Positions 18,866-30,357 of a stretch of 64,000 nt of DNA are shown piece by piece. Numbering within the stretch: the first letter of the stretch is position 1; each line of letters opens with the position of its first letter. Under the pieces are notes generated by a model. The model saw nothing but the letters and a program-made list of their open reading frames with translations. It was not told the origin of the DNA and made no database searches. Source of the stretch: Phytopseudomonas straminea (GTDB lineage: Bacteria > Pseudomonadota > Gammaproteobacteria > Pseudomonadales > Pseudomonadaceae). The position numbers and the translations under genes are program-made. The DNA is taken from contig NZ_FOMO01000002.1 of the NCBI RefSeq assembly GCF_900112645.1, positions 305,593 through 369,592 on the forward strand, given 5' to 3'.

Positions 18866-19534
18866 TCAGTAAGCCTCCTCGTTCTTCACCTGCGGCGCCA
18901 TGCGGTACTCGACCTTCTCGACCTGCTCCTTCTTGTAGCTACGCAGTGCCCAGATGAACAGACCGATCAGGAAGAACGCCGACGGCGGCAGCAGCAACAA
19001 GCCATTGGGCTGGTACCAGCCGCCATTGTTGACGGTATGCATGATTTCCACGCCCAAGAGCGAGCCGGCGCCGAACAGTTCACGCACCACGCCCAGTGCC
19101 ACCAGCATGGCGCTGTAACCAAGACCATTGCCGATGCCGTCGACGAACGAGGCCACCGGCGGGTTGGACATGGCGAAGGCTTCGGCGCGGCCCATGACGA
19201 TGCAATTGGTGATGATCAGGCCGACGAACACCGACAACCGCTGACTCAGGCTGTAGGCGTAGGCTTTGAGGAACTGATCGACCACGATGACTAGCGAAGC
19301 AATGATCACCACCTGGGCGATCATGCGAATCGAGCTTGGAATCTGGTTGCGGACCAGGGCGATGAAGAAACCGGAAAAACCGGTTACCAGCGTCAAGGCC
19401 ACCGACAACACCAGGGCGGTGCTGAGGCTGGAGGTGACTGCAAGTGCCGAACAGATACCGAGAATCTGCAGCCCGATCGGGTTCTTGTTGAGAATCGGAT
19501 CGAGCAGCAACTCTTTCATGGTGGGTTTGGACAT
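18866..19534 (-). CDS. nqrD: Na+-translocating NADH:quinone reductase subunit D
   Basis: 222-residue membrane subunit. Conserved features are [21 protein letters not shown] at the start of the first helix and [18 protein letters not shown] in the middle; the two Cys positions (GICSAL, TNCIVM) match the iron-centre ligands expected for the NqrDE pair. The hydrophilic C-terminus ends in KNEEAY. Three bases separate it from nqrC. Confidence 0.97.
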   Translation of the reverse strand: MSKPTMKELLLDPILNKNPIGLQILGICSALAVTSSLSTALVLSVALTLVTGFSGFFIALVRNQIPSSIRMIAQVVIIASLVIVVDQFLKAYAYSLSQRLSVFVGLIITNCIVMGRAEAFAMSNPPVASFVDGIGNGLGYSAMLVALGVVRELFGAGSLLGVEIMHTVNNGGWYQPNGLLLLPPSAFFLIGLFIWALRSYKKEQVEKVEYRMAPQVKNEEAY

Positions 19535-19537
19535 GGA

Positions 19538-20323
19538 TCAAGCCTCCCCTGCGGACAGCTTCTTGAGAAACGGCGCGAAGCCGTCCTCGCCGAGCCAGAA
19601 GTGAATCATGTGAGTCACGCCGTTACCGGTCAGCGTCGCGCCAGCAATGGCGTCGACCTGGTAATCAGCCTGCGGGCTCTGCGGGTTGACGCTGCCCTTG
19701 ATCACGCGCAGGGTCGGCTCTCCATCCTGGTAAACCTTCTTGCCAACCCACTTGGCCTGCCAGTTGGGATTATCGATCTCGCCACCCAGGCCCGGCGTTT
19801 CGCCGTGCTGATAGAAGCCGATACCGGCAACCGTTTCCAGATCGCTCTGCAGTGCAACGAAACCGTACATGGTCGACCACAGGCCATAACCCCGCACCGG
19901 CAGCACCAGACGCTCGAGATCGCCGTTCTGCTCGATCTGATAGACCACTGCGTAGTGTTCCAGACGGCGGATCGACGCGATGTCCTTGTCCTCCGGGATC
20001 TGGCTGGCCAGCGAGCCATCGGCAACCGACTTGTTCTGATCGAAGGTATGGGGGTCGAAGGCGTCGCTGTACTCACCGGTACGCAGGTCGACCAGGCGCG
20101 GCGTCACGCGCGAGGCGAACACTTCACGCACTTCGTCGCTGGACATGCCGGGCTTCCACAGTTCGGCAATCTCCAGCACGGCACGCTGACGGTCGACCAA
20201 TGCGTTTTCCTGCTGGGCCGGCCGCAGGATCAGCGCCGCCGCCGATACGGCGATGGAACACACCAGGCACATGACCAATGCCACTACCAGGGTGCGGACG
20301 GGTGTTTCTTTCAACTTAGACAT
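19538..20323 (-). CDS. nqrC: Na+-translocating NADH:quinone reductase subunit C
   Basis: 261-residue subunit with one N-terminal membrane helix ([22 protein letters not shown]) and a periplasmic domain. Near the C-terminus, [14 protein letters not shown] carries the threonine to which ApbE attaches FMN (S/AGATxT/S-type motif). The ATG at 20323 is chosen over an open upstream extension that overlaps nqrB. The gene overlaps the nqrB stop by 8 bases. Confidence 0.97.
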   Translation of the reverse strand: MSKLKETPVRTLVVALVMCLVCSIAVSAAALILRPAQQENALVDRQRAVLEIAELWKPGMSSDEVREVFASRVTPRLVDLRTGEYSDAFDPHTFDQNKSVADGSLASQIPEDKDIASIRRLEHYAVVYQIEQNGDLERLVLPVRGYGLWSTMYGFVALQSDLETVAGIGFYQHGETPGLGGEIDNPNWQAKWVGKKVYQDGEPTLRVIKGSVNPQSPQADYQVDAIAGATLTGNGVTHMIHFWLGEDGFAPFLKKLSAGEA

Positions 20324-21527
20324 TACGTGCCAGCCTCCGCTTGACGTTGGCCCGCACCACATAGTGGTCGATCAGGGGCGCACACAGGTTGCCGAACAGG
20401 ATCGCCAGCATCATGCCTTCCGGGAACGCCGGGTTGACCACGCGGATGATGGTCACCAACAGGCCGATGAGGATGCCGAAGATCCACTTGCCGGTATTGG
20501 TCATGGAGGCCGACACCGGGTCGGTGGCCATGAAGATCATGCCGAAGGCGAAGCCCCCGGTGACCAGATGCCAGTACCAGGGCATGGCGAACAGCGGGTT
20601 GTTGTCCGAAGCGATTGCGTTGAACAGCGTGGCGGTAGCAATCATGCCGATCATCACGCCGCTGACGATGCGCCAGGAGGCAATCTTGGTGATCAGCAAT
20701 ACCGCGCCGCCGAGCAGAATCGCCAGGGTGCCGGTCTCGCCGATCGAGCCTGGCATCAGGCCGATGAAGGCATCAGTCCAGGTCAGGCCGTCGTTGATCA
20801 GACCATCAACACCGCTGCCGCCGATGGTGGCCAGCGCCGTGGCCCCCGCGTAACCATCTACCGCAGTCCATACGCCGTCACCGGAAATCTGCGCCGGGTA
20901 GGCGAAGAACAGGAAAGCGCGGCCGACCAGAGCCGGGTTGAGGAAGTTCTTGCCGGTACCGCCAAACACTTCCTTGCCGATCACCACGCCGAAGCTGATG
21001 CCCAGCGCGACCTGCCAGAGCGGAATGCTCGGCGGCAGGATCAGCGCGAACAGCACGGAGGTGACGAAGAAGCCTTCGTTGACCTCGTGCCGGCGGATGG
21101 AGGCGAACAGCACTTCCCAGAATCCGCCGACGATGAACGCCGTCAAATACACGGGCAGGAAGTACGCCGCGCCCTGAATGAAGTTGTCCCACAGGCTGCT
21201 CGGGTCGAAGCCGCCCAGCGCACCGATCAATGCGAAGCGCCAGCCTTCTTGAGCAGCCAGCAGGTCAGGGCTCTGCGCGTACACCAGGTTGGCCTGGTAG
21301 CCGGTGTTCCACATGCCGAAGAACATCGCCGGGAAGGTACAGGCCCACACGGTGATCATGATGCGCTTGAGGTCGATGCCGTCACGCACGTGAGCGGTGC
21401 TCTTGGTCACGCTGCCGGGGCGATAGAAGAAAGTGTCCACGGCCTCGTAGAGGGCGTACCACTTCTCGTACTTGCCGCCTTTTTCGAAGTTGTGTTCGAT
21501 CTTGTCGAGGAAATCACGCACGCTCAC
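20316..21527 (-). CDS. nqrB: Na+-translocating NADH:quinone reductase subunit B
   Basis: 403-residue membrane subunit that carries covalent FMN and riboflavin. The GTG at 21527 is the best start: AAGGAGG lies seven bases upstream and the resulting length matches the family. About 28 more codons are open upstream but lie within nqr[22 protein letters not shown] near the N-terminus and [14 protein letters not shown] (FMN-Thr site) are diagnostic. The start is only two bases past the nqrA stop. Confidence 0.95.
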   Translation of the reverse strand: MSVRDFLDKIEHNFEKGGKYEKWYALYEAVDTFFYRPGSVTKSTAHVRDGIDLKRIMITVWACTFPAMFFGMWNTGYQANLVYAQSPDLLAAQEGWRFALIGALGGFDPSSLWDNFIQGAAYFLPVYLTAFIVGGFWEVLFASIRRHEVNEGFFVTSVLFALILPPSIPLWQVALGISFGVVIGKEVFGGTGKNFLNPALVGRAFLFFAYPAQISGDGVWTAVDGYAGATALATIGGSGVDGLINDGLTWTDAFIGLMPGSIGETGTLAILLGGAVLLITKIASWRIVSGVMIGMIATATLFNAIASDNNPLFAMPWYWHLVTGGFAFGMIFMATDPVSASMTNTGKWIFGILIGLLVTIIRVVNPAFPEGMMLAILFGNLCAPLIDHYVVRANVKRRLARNV

Positions 21528-21529
21528 GC

Positions 21530-22888
<1,359 letters not shown>

Positions 22889-22916
22889 TTATAAATTTTC
22901 GAATGACGCCCGACAA
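22889..22916 (-). promoter_or_regulatory. Candidate sigma-70 promoter of the nqr operon
   Basis: On the minus strand TTGTCG (22916-22911) and TTATAA (22894-22889) are separated by 16 bases, about 20 bases before the nqrA ATG. The remainder of the 354-base gap 22868-23221 holds only the GAPDH terminator. No gene is seen there. Confidence 0.45.
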
Positions 22917-23169
22917 ACCTTCGGTCACAAAGCAAGACGCACCCCAATATCGCTATTGGCGTGGATCAATGTCGAACGCGGGAGAGAAATCGCCGGGATT
23001 ATAGAGTTATGCGACAACGGGAAGCCACCCGGGCGGCCGGCTTTTTTCGGATTTCCGTTACAGAACGCAACAAGAATTTAACGCAGGCCGGCTCGCCAAG
23101 CAGCGACATAACGCCGCACCACTCTGCCCTCCGGCTTCGACATTGAGCGGCTGCACCAAAACGGCAGGC

Positions 23170-23197
23170 AAAAAAATGGGAGCCCGAAGGCTCCCAT
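23170..23197 (-). terminator. rho-independent terminator after GAPDH gene
   Basis: A 9-bp stem (ATGGGAGCC / GGCTCCCAT, 23176-23184 and 23189-23197) has a CGAA loop. On the minus strand a T-run follows (complement of A at 23170-23176). Confidence 0.9.
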
Positions 23198-23221
23198 CTG
23201 ATGTCGCGAGGTGCGCTGCGA

Positions 23222-24670
23222 TCAGCGCGGGAACGCAGGCGGGTTGACCCCGGCCATGTCTTCCATCACACGGATCACCTGGCAGCTGTAGCCGAACTCG
23301 TTGTCGTACCAAACGTACAGCACGACGCGGTTGTCGTTGGCGATGGTGGCTTCGGCGTCTACCACACCGGCGTGGCGCGAGCCGACGAAGTCGGTGGAAA
23401 CCACTTCCTGGGAGCTGACGAAATCGATCTGCTTCTGCAGGTCCGAGTGCATGGCCATCTGGCGCAGGTACTCGTTGATTTCTTCGCGGCTGGTGGCCTT
23501 TTCCAAGTTCAGGTTGAGAATAGCCATCGACACGTTCGGCGTCGGGACGCGGATCGCATTGCCGGTCAGCTTGCCCTTGAGCACCGGCAGTGCCTTCGCT
23601 GCAGCGGTAGCCGCACCGGTTTCGGTGATGACCATGTTCAGCGCGGCGCTACGGCCACGACGGCTGCCCTTGTGGAAGTTGTCGATCAGGTTCTGGTCGT
23701 TGGTGTAAGAGTGAACGGTTTCGACGTGACCATTGACGATGCCGTACTGGTCATTGACGGCTTTGAGCACCGGCACGATGGCGTTGGTGGTGCAGGAGGC
23801 CGCCGAGATGATCTTGTCATCGGCGGTGATCTCGCCATGGTTGATGCCATGCACGATATTCTTCAGCGCGCCCTTGCCCGGCGCAGTGAGGATAACGCGG
23901 TCGATGCCCGGGCACTTGAGGTGCTGACCCAAGCCCTCGGCATCACGCCATACGCCGGTGTTGTCGACCAGCAGTGCGTCCTTGATGCCGTACTGGGTGT
24001 AGTCGATGGCCGACGGATCCTTGGCGTAGATCACCTGGATCAGGTTGCCGTTGGCGGTCAGGGTGCTGTTTTCTTCATCAATGGTGATGGTGCCATTGAA
24101 CTTGCCATGTACCGAGTCGCGGCGCAGCAGGCTGGCGCGCTTGACCAGGTCGTTCTCGGAGCCCTTGCGCACGACAATGGCGCGCAGACGCAGGCCATCG
24201 CCACCACCGGTGTGGTCGATCAGGATGCGCGCCAGCAGACGACCGATACGGCCGAAACCGTACAGCACGACATCAGTGCCCTTGCGCGGCGAAGCGTTCT
24301 GCTGATTGACGACCTCGGCCAGCTCATTCTTGACGAACTGCTCGATGCTGCGGCCGTTACCTTCAGCCTTGAACTTGCCGACCATCTTGCCCAGATCGAC
24401 GGAAGCAGCGCCCAGCTTGAGCTCGCTCATGGCCTTGAGCACGGCGTAGGTGTCATGCACGGCCAGGCCGCTCTCGTCAGCCTGACGGTGACGGGCGAAG
24501 CGGTGCGCCTTGAGAATCTCGATGACCGAGCGGTTGATCAGGCTGCGGCCATGGATCGACAGCACCACGTTGTTGTTGCGGTACAGCTGACCAATCAGCG
24601 GAATCATCGCCTCGGCGAGGGCTTCACGGTCAATCCATTCACCAAGACACTGGTCGGGCTTCTGAGTCAC
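23222..24670 (-). CDS. Glyceraldehyde-3-phosphate dehydrogenase, long form
   Basis: Oxidises or, in gluconeogenesis, forms glyceraldehyde 3-phosphate with NAD(P). About 482 residues, some 130 longer than classical GAPDH, because of an N-terminal helical extension beginning TQKPDQCLGEWIDREALAEAM. The dehydrogenase core starts at TDVVLYGFGRIGRLLARIL. The active site is AASCTTNAIVPVL, keeping the catalytic Cys but replacing the usual second Cys of SCTTNC by Ala. The GTG at 24670 has GGAAGG seven bases upstream; an in-frame GTG at 24685 is the alternative. Such long GAPDHs occur in pseudomonads beside a short one; the in vivo direction is not visible from sequence. Confidence 0.92.
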   Translation of the reverse strand: MTQKPDQCLGEWIDREALAEAMIPLIGQLYRNNNVVLSIHGRSLINRSVIEILKAHRFARHRQADESGLAVHDTYAVLKAMSELKLGAASVDLGKMVGKFKAEGNGRSIEQFVKNELAEVVNQQNASPRKGTDVVLYGFGRIGRLLARILIDHTGGGDGLRLRAIVVRKGSENDLVKRASLLRRDSVHGKFNGTITIDEENSTLTANGNLIQVIYAKDPSAIDYTQYGIKDALLVDNTGVWRDAEGLGQHLKCPGIDRVILTAPGKGALKNIVHGINHGEITADDKIISAASCTTNAIVPVLKAVNDQYGIVNGHVETVHSYTNDQNLIDNFHKGSRRGRSAALNMVITETGAATAAAKALPVLKGKLTGNAIRVPTPNVSMAILNLNLEKATSREEINEYLRQMAMHSDLQKQIDFVSSQEVVSTDFVGSRHAGVVDAEATIANDNRVVLYVWYDNEFGYSCQVIRVMEDMAGVNPPAFPR

Positions 24671-24758
24671 GGCAATACCTTCCACATGTAGGGGCTGAAA
24701 AAAGGGGCTACATTATGACGACCCGGCTGTGGGTCGGCAATCTGCAGCGGTCGAAACA

Positions 24759-24788
24759 CTGACAGTCATCCTCGCGGATAGTTACAAT
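24759..24788 (+). promoter_or_regulatory. Candidate sigma-70 promoter of mfd
   Basis: CTGACA (24759-24764), an 18-base spacer and TACAAT (24783-24788) lie 35 bases upstream of the mfd start. Confidence 0.6.
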
Positions 24789-24822
24789 CGGGGGCCAAAT
24801 CGTTACCAATCGCGAGCCACCC

Positions 24823-27800
24823 GTGCCTGTACTGCGTCTGCCGTCCTTGCCGGCCACCGCCGGTAAACAACACTGGGGCAACCTGCCCGGTGCCGCGCTG
24901 AGCCTGGCCATCGCCGAGGCGGCCAGCTCCGCCAAACGCTTCACACTGCTGCTTACCGCCGACAGCCAGAGCGCCGAGCGCCTGGAGCAGGAACTGAGCT
25001 TCTTCGCGCCGGAATTGCCCGTGCTGCATTTCCCGGACTGGGAAACGCTGCCCTACGACCTGTTCTCGCCGCACCAGGACATCATTTCCCAGCGCATCTC
25101 GGCACTCTATCGCCTGCCGTCGCTGAGCCATGGCGTGCTGGTGGTGCCGATCACCACCGCCCTGCACCGCCTGCCGCCGAAGCGTTTCCTGCTGGGCAGC
25201 AGCCTGGTGCTGGACGTCGGCCAGCGCATCGATGTCGATGAGATGCGCGCACGCCTGGAGGCGGCGGGTTATCGCTATGTCGATACCGTCTACGAACATG
25301 GCGAGTTCGCCGTGCGCGGCGCGCTGATCGACCTGTATCCCATGGGCAGCAAGCAGCCGTTCCGTATCGACCTGTTCGATGACGAGATCGAAACCCTGCG
25401 CACCTTCGACCCGGAAACCCAGCGCTCGATCGACAAGGTCGAATCGATCAAGCTGCTGCCGGCCCGCGAATTTCCGTTGGAGAAGAAAGCCGTCACCGAC
25501 TTCCGCGGGCGCTTCCGCGAGCGCTTCGATGTCGACTTCCGCCGTTGCCCGATCTACCAGGATCTGTCCACCGGCATCACCCCGGCGGGCATCGAGTACT
25601 ACCTGCCGCTGTTCTTCGAGGAAACCGCCACCCTCTTCGACTACCTGCCCCAGGACACCCAGGTGTTCTCGCTGCCGGGCATCGAGAAGGCCGCCGAGCA
25701 GTTCTGGACGGACGCCCGCAACCGCTACGACGAACGCCGTGTCGACCCTGAGCGTCCGCTGCTGCCGCCGGCCGATATCTTCCTGCCAGTGGAGGACTGC
25801 TTCGCCCGCCTGAAGGACTGGCCCCGGGTGGTGATCAGCCCGGGAGACATCGAACCAGGCGTCGGCCGCACCCGTTTCGAGGCCAGCGCTCTGCCCGACC
25901 TGGCGATCCAGGCCAAGACCAGCGAGCCGCTGGCTGCTCTGCGCCGTTTCATCGAGGAATACCCGGGCCGCGTGCTGTTCTGCGCCGAGTCCGCCGGGCG
26001 CCGCGAGGTGCTGCTCGAACTGCTTGCCCGCCTCAAGCTCAAGCCCAAGGAAGTCGAAGGCTGGCCGCAGTTCTGCGCGAGCAAGGAGCGCCTGGGCATC
26101 ACCATCGCGCCGCTCGATGAAGGTCTGCAGCTCGAAGACATCGCGCTGATCGCCGAGAGCCCGCTGTTCGGCCAGCGCATCATGCAGCGCCGCCGCCGCG
26201 AGAAGACTCGCGATGCCGGCGACAACGTGATCAAGAACCTCACCGAGCTGCGCGAAGGCGCGCCGGTGGTGCATATCGACCATGGCGTAGGCCGTTACCT
26301 GGGCCTGGTGACCATGGAATTCGACGGCCAGGCCGCCGAGTTCCTGGCCCTGATGTATGCCGAGGAAGCAAAGCTCTATGTGCCGGTGGCCAGCCTGCAC
26401 CTGATCGCCCGCTACACCGGCAGCGACGACGCCCTGGCGCCATTGCACCGGCTGGGATCGGAAACCTGGCAGAAGGCCAAGCGCAAGGCTGCCGAGCAGG
26501 TACGCGACGTCGCCGCCGAGCTGCTCGACATCTACGCACGCCGCGCCGCCCGTGAAGGCTACGCGTTCCGCGATCCAAAGGCCGATTACGAAACCTTCAG
26601 CGCCGGCTTCCCGTTCGAGGAGACGCCGGACCAGCAGAGCGCCATCGAGGCGGTGCGCGAAGACATGCTCGCCGCCAAGCCGATGGATCGCCTGGTGTGC
26701 GGCGACGTCGGCTTCGGCAAGACCGAAGTGGCCATGCGCGCGGCGTTCATCGCCGTGCACGGCGGCCGCCAGGTGGCGATTCTGGTGCCCACCACCCTGC
26801 TCGCCCAGCAGCACTACAACAGCTTTCGCGACCGCTTCGCCGACTGGCCGGTGACCGTCGAGGTGATGAGCCGCTTCAAGAGCGCCAAGGAAGTCAGCGC
26901 CGCCATCGAGCAGCTGGCCGAAGGCAAGATCGACATCATCATCGGCACCCACAAGCTCTTGCAGGACGACGTCAAGATCAAGAACCTCGGCCTGGTGATC
27001 ATCGACGAGGAACACCGTTTCGGCGTGCGCCAGAAGGAAGCCCTCAAGGCCCTGCGCAGCGAGGTGGACATTCTCACCCTGACCGCCACGCCGATCCCGC
27101 GCACCCTGAACATGGCCGTGTCGGGCATGCGCGACCTGTCGATCATCGCCACGCCGCCGGCGCGGCGCCTGTCGGTGCGCACCTTCGTCATGGAGCAGAA
27201 CAAGCCGACCATCAAGGAAGCCTTGCTGCGTGAGCTGCTGCGCGGCGGCCAGGTGTATTACCTGCACAACGACGTGAAAACCATCGAGAAATGCGCGGCG
27301 GATCTGGCCGAGCTGGTGCCCGAAGCACGCATCGGCATCGGCCACGGGCAGATGAACGAGCGCGAGCTGGAACAGGTGATGGGCGACTTCTACCACAAGC
27401 GCTTCAACGTGCTGATCGCCTCGACCATCATCGAGACCGGCATCGACGTGCCGAGCGCCAACACCATCATCATCGAGCGCGCCGACAAGTTCGGCCTGGC
27501 CCAGCTGCACCAGTTGCGCGGTCGCGTTGGCCGTAGCCACCACCAGGCCTACGCCTACCTGCTGACCCCGCCACGCAAGCAGATGACCGACGATGCGCAG
27601 AAGCGCCTGGAGGCCATTGCCAACGCCCAGGACCTGGGCGCCGGCTTCGTGCTCGCCACCCACGACCTGGAAATCCGCGGCGCCGGCGAGTTACTCGGCG
27701 ACGGCCAGAGCGGGCAGATTCAGGCGGTCGGCTTCACCCTGTACATGGAAATGCTCGAACGTGCGGTCAAGTCGATCCGCAAGGGTGAGCAGCCGAATCT

Positions 27801-28266
27801 CGACCAGCCCCTGGGCGGCGGGCCGGAAATCAACCTGCGGGTGCCGGCGCTGATCCCCGAGGACTACCTGCCGGACGTGCACGCCCGCCTGATCCTCTAC
27901 AAGCGCATCGCCAATGCCACCGACGAGGACGGTCTCAAGGAACTGCAGGTGGAGATGATCGACCGCTTCGGCCTGCTGCCCGAGCCGACCAAGAACCTGG
28001 TGCGCATCACGCTGCTCAAGCTGCAATCCGAGCGGCTGGGCATCAAGAAGATCGATGCGGGCCCGCAGGGCGGACGCATCGAATTCGCGGCGGAGACACC
28101 GGTCGATCCGCTGACGCTGATCAAGCTGATCCAGAGCGCGCCGAACCGCTACAAGTTTGAGGGCGCCACACTGTTCCGCTTCTCGGTACCGATGGAGCGC
28201 GCCGAGGAACGCTTCAATACGCTGGAAGCGCTGCTGGAGCGGCTGCTGGCGACGGTGAAGAGCTGA
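24823..28266 (+). CDS. mfd: Transcription-repair coupling factor Mfd
   Basis: 1147-residue DNA translocase that removes RNA polymerase stalled at lesions and recruits UvrA. The start is GTG. The N-terminal UvrB-homology domain covers about 1-340 and includes LPYDLFSPHQDIISQR. The polymerase-interacting domain follows (about 480-550, HIDHGVGRYLGLV). The RecG-like motor has Walker A GDVGFGKTEVAMRAA, DEEH (IDEEHRFGV), TATPIPRTL and the QxxGRxGR-type motif QLRGRVGRSHHQAYAYLL. The C-terminal TRCF domain is intact. A 965-codon open frame on the opposite strand is a codon-bias shadow. Confidence 0.98.
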   Translation: MPVLRLPSLPATAGKQHWGNLPGAALSLAIAEAASSAKRFTLLLTADSQSAERLEQELSFFAPELPVLHFPDWETLPYDLFSPHQDIISQRISALYRLPSLSHGVLVVPITTALHRLPPKRFLLGSSLVLDVGQRIDVDEMRARLEAAGYRYVDTVYEHGEFAVRGALIDLYPMGSKQPFRIDLFDDEIETLRTFDPETQRSIDKVESIKLLPAREFPLEKKAVTDFRGRFRERFDVDFRRCPIYQDLSTGITPAGIEYYLPLFFEETATLFDYLPQDTQVFSLPGIEKAAEQFWTDARNRYDERRVDPERPLLPPADIFLPVEDCFARLKDWPRVVISPGDIEPGVGRTRFEASALPDLAIQAKTSEPLAALRRFIEEYPGRVLFCAESAGRREVLLELLARLKLKPKEVEGWPQFCASKERLGITIAPLDEGLQLEDIALIAESPLFGQRIMQRRRREKTRDAGDNVIKNLTELREGAPVVHIDHGVGRYLGLVTMEFDGQAAEFLALMYAEEAKLYVPVASLHLIARYTGSDDALAPLHRLGSETWQKAKRKAAEQVRDVAAELLDIYARRAAREGYAFRDPKADYETFSAGFPFEETPDQQSAIEAVREDMLAAKPMDRLVCGDVGFGKTEVAMRAAFIAVHGGRQVAILVPTTLLAQQHYNSFRDRFADWPVTVEVMSRFKSAKEVSAAIEQLAEGKIDIIIGTHKLLQDDVKIKNLGLVIIDEEHRFGVRQKEALKALRSEVDILTLTATPIPRTLNMAVSGMRDLSIIATPPARRLSVRTFVMEQNKPTIKEALLRELLRGGQVYYLHNDVKTIEKCAADLAELVPEARIGIGHGQMNERELEQVMGDFYHKRFNVLIASTIIETGIDVPSANTIIIERADKFGLAQLHQLRGRVGRSHHQAYAYLLTPPRKQMTDDAQKRLEAIANAQDLGAGFVLATHDLEIRGAGELLGDGQSGQIQAVGFTLYMEMLERAVKSIRKGEQPNLDQPLGGGPEINLRVPALIPEDYLPDVHARLILYKRIANATDEDGLKELQVEMIDRFGLLPEPTKNLVRITLLKLQSERLGIKKIDAGPQGGRIEFAAETPVDPLTLIKLIQSAPNRYKFEGATLFRFSVPMERAEERFNTLEALLERLLATVKS

Positions 28267-28271
28267 AAATG

Positions 28272-28303
28272 ATCAGGGCCGCATAAGCGGCCCTGATTGT
28301 TTG
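28272..28303 (+). terminator. rho-independent terminator after mfd
   Basis: An 11-bp perfect stem (ATCAGGGCCGC / GCGGCCCTGAT) with an ATAA loop is followed by a T-rich tail TGTTTGTT, six bases after the mfd stop. Confidence 0.85.
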
Positions 28304-28390
28304 TTGCATGGGCGATTTAAGACATCGCTTAAGCGACTGCTGTGAAGCAGAAGCGGACGGTCGTGCTGCTATTTGAAACTTACTGCTCAT

Positions 28391-28462
28391 ATTTGTGGGC
28401 TGAAGCCCACCATACGAGGCTGGCACGATCTGCAGGGTGGGCTTCAGCCCACCGCTGCAAAT
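28391..28462. repeat. REP/BIME-like double palindrome
   Basis: Two near-identical palindromes, GTGGGCTGAAGCCCAC (28395-28410) and GTGGGCTTCAGCCCAC (28437-28452), lie inside outer arms ATTTG / CAAAT, so the whole unit is itself an imperfect inverted repeat. It lies between convergent mfd and nagZ. Confidence 0.8.
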
Positions 28463-28493
28463 GGCTGCTCCCGCCACTAGGCGGAAGTTCGCC

Positions 28494-29504
28494 TCACTCC
28501 ACCAACTGCGCAGCCCGCAGCGCCGAAAGCGCCTGCGCCCAACGCGGATCCTGGCGATAGTCGACACCTGGAAAGGCCCGCCGACGCATGCGCGCCAGGC
28601 CCTTGGGCGCCACCACCTTGAGTCGCTGCGCGGCCGACAGGGCCAGTTCCGCGGCCGCCCGGTCGTTGCATACCAGGCCCATGTCGCAGCCGGCAGTCAG
28701 CGCCGCCTCGATACGACTGGCCGCATCGCCGACCACGTGAGCGCCGGCCATCGAAAGGTCGTCGCTGAAGATCACCCCGTCGAAACCCAGCTCACCGCGC
28801 AGGATGTCCTGCAGCCAGCGACGCGAAAAGCCGGCCGGCTGATCATCGACCTGCGGATAGATGACGTGGGCCGGCATCACAGCAGCCAGATCGCGACTCA
28901 GCGCGGCGAACGGGCGCAGATCGTTCTGGCGCATTTCCTCCAGGCTGCGCTCATCGGTAGGAATCGCCACGTGGGAGTCGGCCTCGGCCCAGCCATGGCC
29001 AGGGAAATGCTTGCCTGTAGCGGCCATGCCCGCCTCTGCCATGCCGCGGATAAAGGCACCGGCTAGTTGCGTGGCACGCTCGGCATCGCCCTCGAAGGCG
29101 CGATGGCCAACCACCGCGCTGCGCGCGTGGTCCAGATCCAGTACCGGGGCAAAGCTCAGATCGAGCCCCACCGCCAACACTTCGGTGGCCATCAACCAGC
29201 CGCACTGGCGGGCCAGTTGCTCGGCGTCGGCGCAACCGGCAATCGCCCGCATGGCCGGCAGCTTCACAAAGCCCTGTCGCAAGCGCTGAACGCGACCGCC
29301 TTCCTGGTCCACCGCCAGCAGCAGATCGGGACGCACCGCGCGAATGGACTCGCACAGCTCACGGACCTGGCGCGGGTTCTCGATATTGCGGGCAAAGATG
29401 ATCAGGCCGCCCACCTCGGGCTGGCGCAGCAACTGGCGGTCTTCGGCGGTCAGCCAGGTACCGGCGATGTCCACCATCAGGGAGCCATACAGGGGAGTCG
29501 TCAC
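28494..29504 (-). CDS. nagZ: Beta-N-acetylhexosaminidase NagZ
   Basis: Cytoplasmic glycoside hydrolase family 3 enzyme that removes GlcNAc from anhydro-muropeptides in cell-wall recycling. About 336 residues from a GTG at 29504, chosen because AAGGA lies nine bases upstream; homology begins a few residues in (GSLMVDIAGTWL). Motifs are DQEGGRVQRLR, TGKHFPGHGWAEADSHV, the catalytic loop with the general acid/base His, and FDGVIFSDDLSMAG with the nucleophile Asp. It follows psrA at a 135-base distance and may be a separate unit. In AmpC producers its product links recycling to beta-lactamase induction. Confidence 0.95.
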   Translation of the reverse strand: MTTPLYGSLMVDIAGTWLTAEDRQLLRQPEVGGLIIFARNIENPRQVRELCESIRAVRPDLLLAVDQEGGRVQRLRQGFVKLPAMRAIAGCADAEQLARQCGWLMATEVLAVGLDLSFAPVLDLDHARSAVVGHRAFEGDAERATQLAGAFIRGMAEAGMAATGKHFPGHGWAEADSHVAIPTDERSLEEMRQNDLRPFAALSRDLAAVMPAHVIYPQVDDQPAGFSRRWLQDILRGELGFDGVIFSDDLSMAGAHVVGDAASRIEAALTAGCDMGLVCNDRAAAELALSAAQRLKVVAPKGLARMRRRAFPGVDYRQDPRWAQALSALRAAQLVE

Positions 29505-29639
29505 AACGCGTATTCCTTGAATAGAAGCTTCACGCCCATGGGACATTGGTGCAACCCAGAGTTCCGGGCCGTGGGCGGTTATCTCGAAGGACGCTAGCTT
29601 AGGGGCAGCCAGGAGCCGTGGGCAAGCGATGCCCCCGAC

Positions 29640-30344
29640 TCAAGGCTTGATGATGGGCGGGCTTTTGTGGCGAGGAATGAGCTGCGCAGAGGCGAGGCGC
29701 GGATCGGTCACGCCACTCTCCGAGCGCATGCCGGCGGCCAGGAACGGCACCATCAGGCGCATCACCTGCTCGATGGAGGTGTCCACGCCAAAGTCGCTTT
29801 CGGCCATGGCGCGCAACGCCTTGATGCCGGACATGCTGAACGCCGCCGCCCCGAGCATGAAGTGCACGCGCCAGAACAGCTCCAGCGGCGGAATACCAGG
29901 AGCGGCCTCATGGACCAGGAACATGTAGCGGCGGAATACCTTGCCGTAGACCTCTTCGAGGTACTTACGCAGGTGCCCCTGGCTCTGGCTGAATGCCAGG
30001 CCCAGTAAACGCATGAAGATCGACAGATCGTTGCCACTGCGCGGCTTGACCGCCAGGGCCTGCTCGACCAGAAGCTCGAGCAGCTCTTCAAGGCTGAAGG
30101 TGACGCCCGGCTTGCTCTGGCGCTTGTCCAGCTCACGCTCCAGGCTGGTGCAGAATGGCCCGAGAAAACGCGAGAACACCGCCTGGATCAGGGCCTTCTT
30201 GGAGCCGAAGTGATAATTGACGGCGGCCAGGTTGACCAGGGCCTTGCTGGTAATCAGGCGCAGCGACGTTTCGGCAAAGCCCTTCTCCGCGAACAACTGC
30301 TCCGCAGCGTCGAGAATGCGTTCAACGGTTTCCGATTGCGCCAT
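29640..30344 (-). CDS. psrA: TetR-family regulator PsrA
   Basis: 234-residue repressor with the TetR helix-turn-helix in 5-50 (ERILDAAEQLFAEKGFAETSLRLITSKALVNLAAVNYHFGSK). The N-terminus closely matches P. aeruginosa PsrA as I remember it, and the psrA-lexA neighbourhood is the same. PsrA senses long-chain fatty acids, represses itself and fad genes, and activates rpoS in pseudomonads. Two adjoining PsrA-type palindromes lie 14-40 bases before the start codon, consistent with autoregulation. The ATG at 30344 is preferred over one eleven codons upstream because the extension would run into the operator. Confidence 0.92.
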   Translation of the reverse strand: MAQSETVERILDAAEQLFAEKGFAETSLRLITSKALVNLAAVNYHFGSKKALIQAVFSRFLGPFCTSLERELDKRQSKPGVTFSLEELLELLVEQALAVKPRSGNDLSIFMRLLGLAFSQSQGHLRKYLEEVYGKVFRRYMFLVHEAAPGIPPLELFWRVHFMLGAAAFSMSGIKALRAMAESDFGVDTSIEQVMRLMVPFLAAGMRSESGVTDPRLASAQLIPRHKSPPIIKP

Positions 30345-30357
30345 AACATCCACCAGA

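Noticed and set aside
24766..27663. 965-codon open frame on the minus strand opposite mfd
   Set aside because: It lies entirely antisense to mfd, whose motifs are complete. Its composition is that of a GC-rich complementary frame and shows no domain.
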